This document shows, one piece after another, positions 10,848 to 22,854 of a DNA stretch of 64,000 bases. The first letter of the stretch is position 1. Each line of letters begins with the position of its first letter. The DNA is from Darksidea phi (Eukaryota; Ascomycota; Dothideomycetes; Pleosporales; Lentitheciaceae), in assembly GCA_030770425.1 (NCBI GenBank), contig JASJFT010000245.1, forward strand, positions 1-64,000. Direction: 5' to 3'. The notes under the pieces were generated by a model. It saw only the letters and a program-made list of their open reading frames with translations. It did not search any database and had not been told where the DNA came from. Made by a program: the position numbers and the translations under genes.

Positions 10848-12986
10848 TTACGCGTTCTCAGAATCCAAATTCAAAAAGCCATAGGTTTCATCCCACATTC
10901 CACTCGTTTGGTGCGATGGAGCATCCTGAAACGTTTCCAGACTGCTCGGCAACGGCTGTGATGATAGAATCGGATTGATGTTTGGATAACCCTGCAGGGA
11001 TTTTTCCGAGAGTTGCTGGATATCTCCTTGCATCGTCGGAAACGCCGCCGGTAGCCCTCCCTTCTGCCCTCTGAGCGTAGGGCCTAGTATATACGGTATC
11101 TGTGGGTGTGCTGGTGTAGATGCGTCTGAAATGGCAGTCGCGATTCTTGGACATTCGCTTCGTAGCCGGTTCTGCAGCGATGGTCGAATTCTTACATGAT
11201 TCTCTGTGAGACACTCTAGCAAAGTCTGAATGATGTTCTCTAGATCATTGGCTTTCTTATCGCACCGCTCCTGCAACTGGATGTTGCGGTCATTGGAAGC
11301 TTCTAAGCTATTTTCCAACTCGCTTATCCGTCTCTCTCTAGCCTCAAGATCCAGTAATATCTTAGTGCCAATGTCATTCACCCTTGCGCGCTGTTTCTGT
11401 TTGTTTGGTCGTTTCTCCAGAGTGTGCTCAAAGCCGACACCCACAAGAAACTCCGGGTTCGGCGGTGGCAATCCAGGGTTTACGAGAGTCCAGATGTAAG
11501 TCCATTTGAGCTCGTTAGTGAGCGCTTTCCAGGAAGGGCAAGTCTCAGTCCGGCGATGATGAGATGGTGCATTCTCGATAAAATCAGAACAGGCTGAACC
11601 GATACATCGCGGCTCACACCCTTCCGAAACATGCTTTTTCAGCACATTCTCCGCCTTTTTCTCTTCATCCGGTATCTTCAATTTCTCACAGCATGTTACG
11701 CAAATGACAATTCGGTGTCTATTTTGCAGACTTCTCAAGAGCTCGGATATGGTGGGATTAGTGCCTTGGCACCTAGACGAATAGAGTAGCGGGCAGGGCA
11801 TTTGGGCGGGAAGTGGTATTGATGGCGATATCTCTAGCGTGGAAGGACCTTGTTCTCTTCCTGGATTAGCTATTCCCGGTACTAGATCTTGCATTTGCAC
11901 GGCGGATGAACCTGAAACACTCATGGTCGCGCTTCTAACCAGTGAAGACGTTGATTGTACAAGCACTGTGTCATTTGACGCATTTACCCACTGCATGATC
12001 CCGCCTTGCGCACTAAGGGCTTGGTCTTCATCAGAGGATGATGTAGTGAGGTTTCCTTCGAGCTGTGGTGTGCTGTTGGAAGGAGATAAAGGTCTCGACC
12101 CCTTTCCTGTAAGCTGATCGGGAATGCAGGGAGTGGCCGGCTGTTCGGCTGATCCAGTATGTAGAGAGATAGGAGCTTGCGCTACTACTGAGGCAGCCTT
12201 GGGAGCGAGAGTGACAGAATTTGATGACTCGCATAGCGCTGAACGCTGACTTTCGTTGAGCGTTGTGTCCGAAGCGTGGTTCCTGTACGCCTGCGGATCG
12301 TTCGGAGAATCGAGACCATGCCCCGAACCCCAGCTATGATAATCCGTCTTCTTGGCATCCAGGAGATCCCTCTCAATAGCGGGGTCCGCCACCATGGTCA
12401 TCATGCTGTCACCCATGCGGCCTGTGCCGGTCTCCTGAGAGGAGATAGGTGTGCACTGACTGCGTGCTTCAGACATGCTGAGTCGGTCCTGACTCGGTGT
12501 TTGAACAGACGGAGAAGACCCTCTGGAGCATGCTCTCTCATAGCCAGCCTGTGAAGCTGGTCGAGTATTGCTCAAGGCAATTTCGGGCGACCAGGGATCA
12601 GAGTGCATCCCTACAAAAAATTTAGTGTCGAGGTATCGTGGTGGGAATGTTCGTTCGATGTGTTCCGTCGTCGAACCTTCGACATGTTGCGCCGTTCGAT
12701 CTTCTTCAGCGGCTGATGTCTTGGAGCTAGATGGCAACAGAGAATTTCCTCTGTAGGCTATTGATAATGTAGGCTCATGTTTACCGGACGAATCCTTCTT
12801 AGTTGATGCCTCTATATCTTCGGTGATCACCGAAGATCCACAGTATCCGCTGTCGTGAAGTCTTGGGAGTTGTCAATGCAAGAGTCCAGATATTTTAATA
12901 CATACATCGATAACTCACCCAAAACGGTCCTCTAGAAACCGGTGGTCGATCCAGGCCCTAGCGCTCGGCCCAAGCGCCGGAGGCAT
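10848..12986 (-). CDS. large orphan protein, Cys cluster plus coiled coil
   Basis: Exons 12986-12919 and 12861-10848 give 693 aa. The long frame has no in-frame ATG at its 5' end. A 57-nt intron (12862-12918, GTGAGT...CCAAG) joins an upstream exon starting MPPALGPSARAWIDHRF to LHDSGYCGSSVITEDIE. Residues about 1-390 are Ser/Thr/Pro-rich and probably disordered. A central block has RIVICVTCCEKLKIP and CEPRCIGSACSDF (CxxCC...CxxxCxxxxC), suggesting metal binding, followed by HRRTETCPSWKALTNELKW. A coiled coil follows (LEARERRISELENSLEA onward), then a disordered tail. I do not recognise the family. The architecture would suit a nuclear scaffold or regulator, but that is a guess. Confidence 0.75.
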
Positions 12987-13594
12987 ACTGTCAGGTGCTG
13001 TCCGTGGCAGGGTTGCACAAACAACGAAGGAAGACTCGCGGACTTCCAAAAGACTGGCCTGCAAAGAATATAGACGTAGAGGCGTAAAGGGTCTCTTGAG
13101 GATGGGTGGAGGCAAACAGCGCGAATCTCGTGGCTGTCGAAGCGGCTGACTACGCGACACCTCAAACGCGACACCTCAATTTGCAGGCGACTTGAACAAG
13201 TTGTTCGGCGCTGCACTACAGCCTGCCACAGCCACAGCCACCACCGTACAAGGATGTGACTACGGCGACCAATAGATAGACATGCAAGTGCGTCCCTCAG
13301 AGTGCCAAGACACTAGACCCAGAGCAGGTACGTCCCACCTGCGCAAGTTGCTGGCAATCTGTACCCTTACATCAGCGCTCGCTCCATTTTGTAACACACT
13401 CTGCAATATCAGCATGTTGTATTTATTAAGCCTCTAGCAGCAGCAAGTTGCTCGAAAGGTGCGCACGTTGCCAACGACTCTCAGGAGCAACATTACATCT
13501 GGAGCTATGATAGACAACAAATATAAAATCCCGTTGGACCTTTTACAGTGGGAAAAGAGGTCGCCAATGCAAGCATTCGCATGCACCAGGAAGC
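12987..13594. other. intergenic, divergent upstream region
   Basis: 608 bp between the orphan gene and the rightward pseudogene. The minus frame stays open to about 13160 but has no ATG, so the orphan gene's start could lie further 5' if a non-listed exon exists. Confidence 0.4.
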
Positions 13595-14251
13595 ATGGCT
13601 ACCCAGAGTACGGCCCGCATCCCTGAAATTTGGATCGGCTACACCAAACATGGACACCATTATCTCGACAAGCAACCGAAAGCAGCGAATACTGAGCAGC
13701 AACTAAGAGTCCCGCAAAACTACTTTCACCAACGATTTACTTCCACTGAACGCTTTGTATCGCGTTGGATCTGCTGCCAGATACCAGTCATCCAAGTCGG
13801 CGAACTCAATGCCGTAAGCGCAGTCGAAAGCACTCTTGTAAAACTCTACAATATACTAAGAGACCGTACATAGGCCTATAGAAACGGTCTCGAAGAACAC
13901 CTCTTTCCGCATGAAGTTCAGTTTGAGGAATTGCGAGAATGGGCACCGCTTTCAGCTAGTTTCGCCCAGCCTGAAACACTGAGGGAGAGTGGAAGACTAT
14001 TCCACGAGAGCAACTCTTTTGACGTGGGACTTGTAGATCTCCCGTCGAAGAAGGTTTTATGTGTACGATATGCATTTCAAAAAAGGCATTTAATGGCGCC
14101 GATTATGTTTTCGTTCCTCATAGCGGTCCTTGTTCCGGCGCTTGTCGTGGGTATTTCGAAGCGCAGCACTTCTTTGGGTGCTGAGGTGGCTGGGTTTTGT
14201 GGAATCCCTATTGCATTGTTATGGGCATATATCTTCTGGTTGTTGGACTAG
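13595..14251 (+). pseudogene. membrane protein ORF interrupted by one TAG
   Basis: From ATG 13595 one frame runs 218 codons to the stop at 14251 except for a single TAG at 13871-13873 (ILRDRT-stop-AYRNGLEEHLFPHEV). The reading sense is clearly continuous across it. The C-terminal part has two hydrophobic segments (MAPIMFSFLIAVLVPALVVG and VAGFCGIPIALLWAYIFWLL). The stop fits CAG to TAG. The family resembles fungal orphan proteins with N-terminal helices and two C-terminal membrane segments, but I cannot name it. A readthrough product is not excluded; the simplest reading is a recent nonsense mutation. Confidence 0.65.
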
Positions 14252-14827
14252 ACGAGGGGTGGTTCTGCACTAGGGAATTATTACGTGGCCCTCGTGAAGA
14301 CGCTTATGATTTTGAACACAACTCTACCGTCTTCCTCTTAGGAGGCGGTTCTTTGCACTTGCCCGTCCAAACGTCTCTCGTAAGCAGCCCATCTAACCGC
14401 CACAAAAAAAGTAAACTCACACACACGCCTTCGCCCGACACCTCTTGCAAGAGCACATCTTATACATGAAACATTCGAATAAAAGTTCTTATCTAGCCGC
14501 GTAAAGCCCCCATCGGTATACAGCTCGATACTACCACACAAGTACAACACATCCTCAGCGTTACCAATGTAGAAGCCACACAGTATCCTTGCAAAAAAGT
14601 GGTTAAACTCCAACTATGTAATCAACACCAATGTCGATAAAAGGCGTTTTCGATTCTAGGGCATATTGATGGTATATTGATCGTATTGGCAAATAGCCTC
14701 AGCAAAACTCAAGATCGCTAAACGCGCCAGAAAAACCTAACGAACAAGCCAACTCCCCATAAAATTTCCGTTACCAACCTCAGATGAAATATACAAAGAC
14801 AAGGAGACAATGATAAGAAAAAATATT
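14252..14827. other. intergenic, convergent 3' flanks
   Basis: 576 bp between the membrane pseudogene and the ILV3 stop. Nothing recognisable. Confidence 0.5.
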
Positions 14828-16689
14828 TTACGCTGCGTCCGTGACACAGCCATGACTTGCGTCCTTGACAAATCTCGCGTACTTGAACAGCGTGCCCTTT
14901 TGGTACTTCAACGGCGGAGCTACGAATTCTTTCTTTCTCTTCTCCAATTCCTGCTCACCAACGTTGAGGTTCATTTTATTGGACTCGGCGTCAATTGTAA
15001 TCTCGTCGCCGTCGCGCACAAGGCCGATCGGACCTCCCTCTTGTGCCTCGGGCACAATGTGACCGATCAGGAAACCGTGGCTGCCACCGCTGAAGCGACC
15101 ATCAGTGATGAGGGCGACGTCTTTTCCAAGGCCTGCGCCCATGATGGCAGAGCTGGGCTTCAACATTTCAGGCATGCCGGGGCCGCCCTTGGGCCCTTCG
15201 TAGCGGATGACGACGACGGTCTTTTCTCCCTTCTTGATATCACCGCGCTCGAGAGCTTCAATGAAAAGATCTTCATCGTTGTAACACTTCGCTTTGCCGG
15301 TGAAGACTAGACCTTCCTTGCCCGTGATTTTGCCAACACAACCACCAGGTGCAAGGTTGCCCCTCAAGATTTGAAGGTGGCCGGTGGCCTTGATTGGGTT
15401 GCTGAGCGGTCGGAAGATCTGCTGATCTGACGGGAAGTCTTGCGCATGCTCCAGGTTCTGCTTAAGCGTCTTGCCAGTAACAGTCATGCAGTTGCCGTCG
15501 ATCAAGCCTTCCTTGAGCAGAAACTTGCAGAGAGCAGGAGTGCCACCGATATCGTTGACGTCGGCCATGACGTATTTACCAGATGGCTTGAGGTCTGCAA
15601 GGAACGGGATGCGGTCGCTGACACTCTGGAAGTCGTCGATGGTGAGCTTGATGCCGACGGAATCCGCAATAGCGATCAAGTGGAGGACGGCATTCGTGGA
15701 GCCACCAGTGACGCTGACGAGCACCATGGCGTTCTCGAGCGCCTGCCGAGTGATGATGTCCTTGGGCCGGATGTCCTCCTTCAGCAGGTTCTTGATGGCG
15801 CCGCCAGCTGCCAAGCACTCCAGCACCTTCGCCTTGGAGTTCGCGGGGTTCGAAGATGATCCAGGTAGCGTCAGACCCATGACCTCGATGGCAGTAGCCA
15901 TGGTGTTTGCGGTGTACATGCCACCGCAAGCACCCTTGCCGTTGCAGGCATGTCTAATGATATCGAACCTCTGCTCCTCAGAGATGTCCCCCGTTATGAA
16001 TTGGCCGTAGGCCTGGAAGGCGGATACAATATCGACGACTTGTTTGTCCTTGGGCATGGAACTTGCGCAACCGGGTTGGATGGTGCCGCCGTAGACCATA
16101 AGCGAAGGTCGGTTCACACGACCCATGGCCATGATGACGCCGGGCATGTTCTTGTCGCATCCAGGGATGGAGATGTTCGCATCGTACCACTGGCCGCCCA
16201 TGACCGTCTCGATCGAGTCGGCAATGATGTCGCGCGACTGCAGCGAGTAGCGCATGCCCTTGGTGCCCATGGAAATGCCGTCGCTAACGCCAATGGTGTT
16301 GAACTGCATGCCCAGCAGACCAGCCCGCTGCACGCCCTCCTTGACCTTGTTGTTCAGGTCCAGCAGGTGCATGTTGCATGGGTTTCCCGAATACCACACC
16401 GACGAGATGCCGACCTGGGCCTTGTTCATGTCCTGCTCGTCCATTCCGGTGGCGAAGAGCATGGCCTGCGAGGCGCCCTGCGACTTGGGCTGGGTGATGC
16501 TCCGGCTGACCCAGTTGAGCTCATTGTCCGACCTGGTCCAGCGGGTTGCGGAGCTTGAGAGAGCTCGCCTGGCGCTGTTAGCTGCTACCTAGGCAATTGG
16601 GGCAATTCGACTCACGTTTGGTTCTGTGACAGGCGCGACGAGCATCGCGAGCGCAAAAGCGCGGCTCCTGAGCGTGTGAGGGACTGCAT
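14828..16689 (-). CDS. ILV3: dihydroxy-acid dehydratase, mitochondrial
   Basis: Exons 16689-16616 and 16568-14828 give 604 aa. The first exon encodes an Arg/Ser-rich presequence ([20 protein letters not shown]) that reads as a mitochondrial transit peptide. The intron 16569-16615 has GTGAGT, branch CTAAC and acceptor CCAG; an acceptor 6 nt earlier is also in frame, but too close to the branch. The enzyme makes branched 2-keto acids for valine and isoleucine (and indirectly leucine). The Fe-S/Mg ligand regions are intact: [27 protein letters not shown], and the C-terminal [20 protein letters not shown]. The length matches fungal ILV3. The promoter holds a Gcn4/CpcA-like TGAGTCT at 16709 and CCAAT at 16793. 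Confidence 0.97.
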
Positions 16690-17836
16690 TGTGGGCTGCT
16701 CGCCTTCGTGAGTCTCTGGCGCACTTTTTATGCTTCATCGGAGCTCTGCGGCCATCTCCCCGATGTGCCCTCGTTCCCGGGGAGAATACCGGCCAATCAG
16801 CGGCCTCTCATTTGACGGATGCGCCCCTCCAACACCAACACCACCCACCACTTTCCACCTTGTCTCTCCTTTACCTCTTCGGTTGGCGGAGAAGGCGCCT
16901 ATATATCAGGCTGCAGTCACATAATGAGTGTACCAAGTCGTCTGACCGGTGATCCCATGCCCGCGCCTTTAAGGTAACGCGAAGAGACGCCAAGGAAAAG
17001 ATGTAGAGCGAATGATATAGGTGGGCTACGTGAATAAGTAACAAAATGCTGGACATTCATATAGAAATCAAACCTACCAGTCACACGAAGAGCAGCTAAG
17101 TCGCTCTATGACAAACATATGTCAGCATGCTTTGGCCACAATTACTCCTCGGAGTCCCAAGGCCCACTCCACCCCAATGGAGCCGCATAGATATTATGGC
17201 ATCTCCGCACGTCCTCTCGACATGAAGACATGGGTGACCAACAGGAGTCCTGTAGATCGTACCACTTAGCGTCTGGGGGGAAGTCGATCGCATGTACGAC
17301 GTACGGATGTCCCGTTGCTGCCGATCCGACCGTCGGTTGCGGTCAGCCCATCATCATCACTACGGCCTCTTCACTATGAAGATTTTGCTGACAAATACAC
17401 GAAATCTCAAATTACTTGTTACGGCCATGCTTGCTTTGAGGATATGACGGGACGGCTGCCATAACGATGCCGTGCCGTCCGTGGACTTGACTTCCGCAGG
17501 CATCAGCATTACGCCGATATGGTTGCGTAAGCTATTTTCTCATCCCATCTCACACTGATTTTCGTGCCTTACTATTTGATTGGTTATGTGTTCCGTCAGG
17601 TGCGGGAGCGGAGGAGTCAGAAGGGATTACCAATTGATGCCGGACACGAAATTGTTGATGAGTGCACTGTCAATAAGGAAAGGAGTAGATATATATACTG
17701 TATATATCGCCTCTAGTGAGAGATATCATTGTAGCATCGGCAATTTTCAAACACAAAGCTTGAGCACTGTCAACCCAAAGCCGACCATCTTCAACCCAGG
17801 ACTTTCCTTTCGCGAGCGGCAGCCATAGTTACCGAA
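16690..17836. promoter_or_regulatory. divergent upstream region, ILV3 / HD-domain gene
   Basis: 1.1 kb. The ILV3 side has TGAGTCT at 16709-16715 (6 of 7 bases of the amino-acid-control site TGASTCA), 20 bp before the ATG, and a CCAAT pentamer at 16793. The HD-gene side has a near-palindromic TA run at 17689-17708 (GATATATATACTGTATATAT). No gene is seen between. Site functions are inference from yeast and Aspergillus consensus sequences. Confidence 0.45.
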
Positions 17837-18679
17837 ATGGTTGCTATACTCTCCTACATGACCCGCGTCATTGCGGGCGTACCGGTCCCAAACACGCCCC
17901 TTATCAACGCCTCTATCGCCCTCGCCCGCGCCGAACTCCCCGACCATGGCTATAATCATGTCATGCGAGCCTGGCTCAACGGCCAAACGCTCATCAACCA
18001 CCTCCCGCCTTCGGACCGTTCGAAAATCGATGTCGAGGCCTTTGGCGTGGCCGCTATACTCCACGATCTTGGCTGGTATGTTTCCATCATTCTCGTTTTC
18101 CGTCTTCGTCTGTACATGCTCACGATATATTTAGGAGCAACAACACAAAAATCATATCAAAAGATAAGACCTTCGAGGTCGACGGCGCGAATGCAGCGCG
18201 AGAATTCCTACAGAAGGAGGGTGGGAAGGCTTGGGATAAGCATCGCGTACAACTAGTTTGGGATGCGATCGCGCTGCATACAAACAACGAGATTAGCCCT
18301 TACAAAGAACTCGAAGTCTCCTATACCTCTGCAGGAACTCTTACCGAACTATTCGGGCCAGAGGTCGCAAAGCAACAACGAGTATGTCTTTCCTCCATAC
18401 ACAGCTCTGAAACAGACATAGCAATCCAACCGCTAACAACTTCTACAGGGAGATTTCATCACGGTCACTCAGGCCGAATGGGACGCCATCGTAGCCGAAT
18501 TCCCTAGACAATCCGGATTGAAAGGCTATTTGAAAGATATAATGGTAGGGTTTTGTACGTATAAGCCTCAGGTAACCTATAGCAATTTTATAGGCGATTA
18601 TGGTGAGAAGTATGTTGAGGGGTATACAAGGGTGGGACATAGGGCGATTGATCTTTTAGAGACTTATTTGCCTGAGTGA
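17837..18679 (+). CDS. HD-domain metal-dependent hydrolase (cyanamide hydratase-like)
   Basis: Exons 17837-18075, 18135-18381 and 18449-18679 give 238 aa; introns of 59 nt (GTATGT...TTTAG) and 67 nt (GTATGT...CTACAG, branch GCTAAC). HD-domain metal ligands are visible: His in YNHVMRAW, the HD pair in AAILHDLGWS, and a later LHTN. The C-terminus reads DIMVGFCTYKPQVTYSNFIG and GYTRVGHRAIDLLETYLPE. The order and length fit the small fungal HD proteins annotated as cyanamide hydratase-like. The true substrate is unknown. It is probably cytosolic, with no signal peptide. Confidence 0.88.
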
Positions 18680-19507
18680 GATTAGTGGGGGTGCGAGTTG
18701 TCGGCGATTTATTGGAGGCAGCGAGGAGGGAGGGATGGCTTGGAGTGGTCGCGTAAAGGATATTTTTTGGTCTAGTGAATTAGTGAGGCTCGTTACTAAC
18801 GGATAGCTTATGTCAGCATCAATAGACATTTAAACTAAAGCATCCTGAACCTTGGTCTGAGCGTAGTTAACGAATTAGAGGTTTTCGAAGTCTAGTGTGA
18901 CAAGTTCATCATCGTAAACTTACCACACCAAAAACGCTTTCACCCACTCTAATTTCACGTGTTCGTGAAGAACATATCTCAGTTGGCCACTTTCCAACCT
19001 CAAATAAGCCCCTCACATAATTCTCTTCACGCAAACACAAGTCCGATATTCGGCGTTTCGATTCTTCACTCTCGGAGGCGACGGGCTCCGAAAGTTCATC
19101 TTACAGGCTCTATCCACTTCACTTGAAGAAATAGCCCAGCCCAAGTCCCTCTATCAAGGGCGGACTGGGCTTTCTTGTCCGTTCTTTCAGGTATCGCTCA
19201 TTCATTACCTTTGAACAATGGCATTGAACCACTTTAGGCGCGGCTTTCACGAATGCACAATGTTCATAATCAATACATTCAATAGCGAAACTTAGGTAAC
19301 GTCCATTCACAAAGAGTAACAATAGCATCCACCACTCTCTTCAATAAGATTTATTTCACTCCTGTTGCTTCACTCCGATCATGCACATATATGCATGTTC
19401 AAATTTATTTCTACTCCATTATTCCTCTACTACCGCTCTTCTTTCGGTATAACTTCTCGACTTTCGCACTTTAATCTAAACGGGCGGAACTTGCTATTGC
19501 ACACACC
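18680..19507. other. intergenic, promoter of GH17 gene
   Basis: 828 bp. The last 150 bp before the glucanase ATG are strongly pyrimidine-rich on the + strand, a common fungal transcription-start context. No gene is seen. Confidence 0.5.
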
Positions 19508-21298
19508 ATGACACTCCTCTCTGCAGTCTTTCTCGCCACACACTTGCTTGCTCCGGCGTCAGCTGCTGTCCACACCGGCTTCAACGTCGGCGCTTTCTGG
19601 GGAACGCCTTCGAACTGCAAGACTAAAGCCGATTACCTCGATGCGTTCAACTACGCTAAAAAGCTCCCAACATTAGTACCCTTCGACACTGCTCGCCTTT
19701 TTACCACAATACAATGCGGCACCAATGATCTTCCTAACGAGGCTTTAGACGCCGCTGTGGAAACCGATACAAAGATCCTCTTAGGCTTTTACTTGACAGC
19801 GCCGAAAGACGGTAAGGCACCCACGAACGCGGATCTGGTCAAAAATGAACTCGCCGCGCTTAAGAAAGCCTTTGAAAAACACGGTCAGAAACTAGCCGAT
19901 CTTGTGATCGGCCTTTCGGTCGGGAACGAGGACATCTTCAACTGGTACGATACATCAAGAACACCCCCGGCTGGTGCGGATGAAGGAATGGCCCAGAAAA
20001 ACTTTGACGATGTGCGCGCAGCACTTGCACAGCCACCCTTGGCCGAATTTATGAAAGGTAAACCACTCGGGCATACAGAGACTGTACAATACACCGGAAA
20101 AATCCAAGGAGTTGACTTCGCCGGCATGAACGCCTACCCTTACTGGCATGGGGACACCATCGATAATGCCAACGCCAGCTATCACAGCTCGCTTGCCGAG
20201 ACGGAGAAGGCCTTGGGCAAAACACCGATATGGCTCATGGAAGTTGGCTGGCCCAACGCTGATACCGTGACCAAATTTGCTTCTAATGGGCAGGCGAATG
20301 CGCAAAATTTGCAGCGATATTGGACAGAGGTTGGCTGTTCTTTGATTGGCAAATACAATACCTTTTGGTTCGAGCTTTTCAAGGACACTGAGGATAACCA
20401 GCCAGATTGGGCGTTGGTCGACCCGGTGACGAAGCAACTTCGTATTAAGGATCTCACTTGTCCTGACATATCAGCCCCTGAAAATAGTGCTACACCAGCT
20501 CCTTCGAGCTCTGAAACACCCTCATCAACTGCACCACCTAGCAAGGGCCCGAGCACCTTGATTACTGTTCCTATCTCAAGCACACCGGTTCAACCACCAT
20601 CGGCCCCACCGTCACCTCCGCCAGCTCCTCCAAGCTCCCAATCACCTTCGCCAGAGCTAACGCTCAGTGCAAGCACTTCCGCCAAAGCATCCTCATCACC
20701 TTCGGCCTCATGGCGCACGCAGTTATCCACTCCGCGCGGCCCTGAATCATCTCCTTCCGCACCATCCACTGTTCAAGGCACAGCGGTTCCGAGCCCTCCA
20801 TCAACACCAGATGCCGAAACTGTCGTCATCACGACAACCGTTGTTGTCACGCTTCCCTCAGCGGCCCCCACCGCCGGTAACCCAAACGCAAACGCTAACA
20901 CATCAGCTGTAGCCCCAGCTGCCGATACTGCCAAAGCATCGGCTTCAGGCATAGCCTATGTGACTGAAGCAACAGGCTGCATCACGGTCGCCAACGTTAA
21001 TGGAAAGTACGTCTCAGTGGCATCGAATCCACCGGGGCCCGGTGGTGTATGTCCTACGCCGCCGTCTTATCCAGGGTCGGTGTACGGCAAGCCATCGGCA
21101 TCGCCTCCAGCCACCACAGCTGCTTCTAGTCCTCCCAAGCCGGCACCATCGGCCCCAACATCGAGTGCCGCAGCAAAACCATCACCAAGTACCCCAACCC
21201 AACCCGCAAAACCATCTGTCCCTACTCCAAGTTCTGCAGTGGCATCAGCACCGTCGAAACCTTCTCCTTCATCATGTAAGCGACGCGTCCGTCCCTGA
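19508..21298 (+). CDS. secreted GH17 glucan endo-1,3-beta-glucosidase with Ser/Pro-rich tail
   Basis: Single exon, 596 aa. Signal peptide at residues 1-19, then a GH17 barrel to about residue 325. The catalytic acid is Glu141 in GLSVGNEDIF and the nucleophile Glu245 in IWLMEVGWPN, both in standard context. Residues about 330-596 are a Ser/Thr/Pro-rich, presumably O-glycosylated stalk with a small conserved island (YVTEATGCITVANVNGKYVS). Relatives (EglC/Bgl2 class) remodel beta-1,3-glucan in the wall and are often GPI-anchored, but this frame ends in CKRRVRP with no hydrophobic tail. A GTAAGC donor at 21275 could start a 3' intron, but the downstream frames I checked do not supply a GPI signal either. 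It may be wall-trapped or freely secreted. Confidence 0.92.
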   Translation: MTLLSAVFLATHLLAPASAAVHTGFNVGAFWGTPSNCKTKADYLDAFNYAKKLPTLVPFDTARLFTTIQCGTNDLPNEALDAAVETDTKILLGFYLTAPKDGKAPTNADLVKNELAALKKAFEKHGQKLADLVIGLSVGNEDIFNWYDTSRTPPAGADEGMAQKNFDDVRAALAQPPLAEFMKGKPLGHTETVQYTGKIQGVDFAGMNAYPYWHGDTIDNANASYHSSLAETEKALGKTPIWLMEVGWPNADTVTKFASNGQANAQNLQRYWTEVGCSLIGKYNTFWFELFKDTEDNQPDWALVDPVTKQLRIKDLTCPDISAPENSATPAPSSSETPSSTAPPSKGPSTLITVPISSTPVQPPSAPPSPPPAPPSSQSPSPELTLSASTSAKASSSPSASWRTQLSTPRGPESSPSAPSTVQGTAVPSPPSTPDAETVVITTTVVVTLPSAAPTAGNPNANANTSAVAPAADTAKASASGIAYVTEATGCITVANVNGKYVSVASNPPGPGGVCPTPPSYPGSVYGKPSASPPATTAASSPPKPAPSAPTSSAAAKPSPSTPTQPAKPSVPTPSSAVASAPSKPSPSSCKRRVRP

Positions 21299-22854
21299 CG
21301 TCGATATTAATCAAAGCCCGCTTTACCGGCTTCCTGCCATGCCATTGTGCGTCGGACCGGCCTTAGACTGACTCTTCGTAGAGATCTTGGCGCTATTAGG
21401 GCCCGGATGTGCGGAGATCGATCAGTGTTCCATGGTGGGATACTTTGGAACCTGAATGCGAGAATGGATGCGCACATAGCTAGCCTGACTGTACATCACC
21501 CTGCAGAATAGTTTTAGAAAGCGGCGTTAATAGTTTTCTCGAATACACTCCTTGCCTTGTACCACTTCTAGCCAAAAGATGCACAGTAGTAATCCCGCAC
21601 ATTTCAATGAATTGACTTGTACTGATACTGCTGCAAAAGCCCGTCATGATGAATTGACACTTTGCCTCGAAAGGTATGCAATGCATAGTTTAGCCGATGT
21701 TGATATCTCCTTATGTGACATCTCATGGGTGCTTCTTAGCGCAGTCTGGCGCGAAAATGTCGTTCACACAAACAATCGGCACGGGGCGAGGAAACCTATA
21801 CCTCGCAATTGCCTCTAATGTTTGACAGAGATAAAATGGTATGTTTGAATAAGCTTTTAAGTATTTCGAGCCTGCTTACATATAAGGACGGGGCCGTACC
21901 TTTACTCCCGTAGTTACACGGTACCGAAGCCGCGTACTCGTGGATCACGGATTCGATGGGATAAGCTTCCTCTGTCTAGATCTTATCAGCTAATCCCAGA
22001 GATATTCCGCAGCATAATCTCATGGCATAACAAGTTAAGATGCGCCAGACGTCGAACGGTCGAAAAGAGCGAACAATTGAGCAGACTTCTTGACGCACGA
22101 AACCCGCGGTAAGTTTTGTTGCTTGTATGTAATCTGCAGACCAACATCCAGAATGCGAAGCGAGCACATCTCCGTTTCGTATTTTCTCGCTTTACTTCTT
22201 CTCGTACATACATAAATGCCCTTCAACATGGCTGCCCAGGAAAAGCGTAGGAAGGTAAACAACAATCGCCTAGTAGCCGGCCCAGGATGGCCCAAGATCA
22301 TACCGGGCATAGATCGGCAAAGAAAATCTTAGTAATCATAGCATTTAGTCCGTCCTAATGTAAATTGAAGGAATTGCTGCGCAGTATGACAGAACCTTGC
22401 TGTTCAACGGAAGGCTTTGCGCGACCATGACGGTTGGTAAAATTCGATGACGGGTAAGAAGCATGAAGAAAGACAGGCATAAGGAGCAACGTGAAAGTAT
22501 GACAGTGTTTGAGTATCGAGCCCTAGAACGCACAAGGAGATCTGAGGTGTTCTCTGTAAATTTGAATGAGCGGCTCCTGAAGTTTATGGCGACCAAGTGC
22601 GAGTGCTGGAAGTCCCCAATCTCAGCATTGTCGAACTTATCATTGTACTGTCCCCAATAGAGAAAACGTTCTCCGGCGGGCAATGGCGGCGAACATTGCG
22701 AGAAGCGGTTGATGTTAAAATCGATTGGCGGACTGAGCAAGAAAAGAATGGAAACGAGGTCTAGTGCCTCCAAGGAGTTCTTGAACCTGGAAAACGATAT
22801 TAACACTCAGTGTCGACTACTTCGGGAAATCGCATTTCACCGTCGGGAAGCGGT
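21299..22854. other. intergenic, no gene seen
   Basis: 1.55 kb. A possible extra 3' exon of the leftward regulator lies at 22715-22786 (see that entry). The remaining frames have no coherent protein character. Confidence 0.45.

Noticed and set aside
15440..16558. Long plus-strand ORFs opposite ILV3
   Set aside because: Antisense to a highly conserved gene; caused by GC-rich codon bias.
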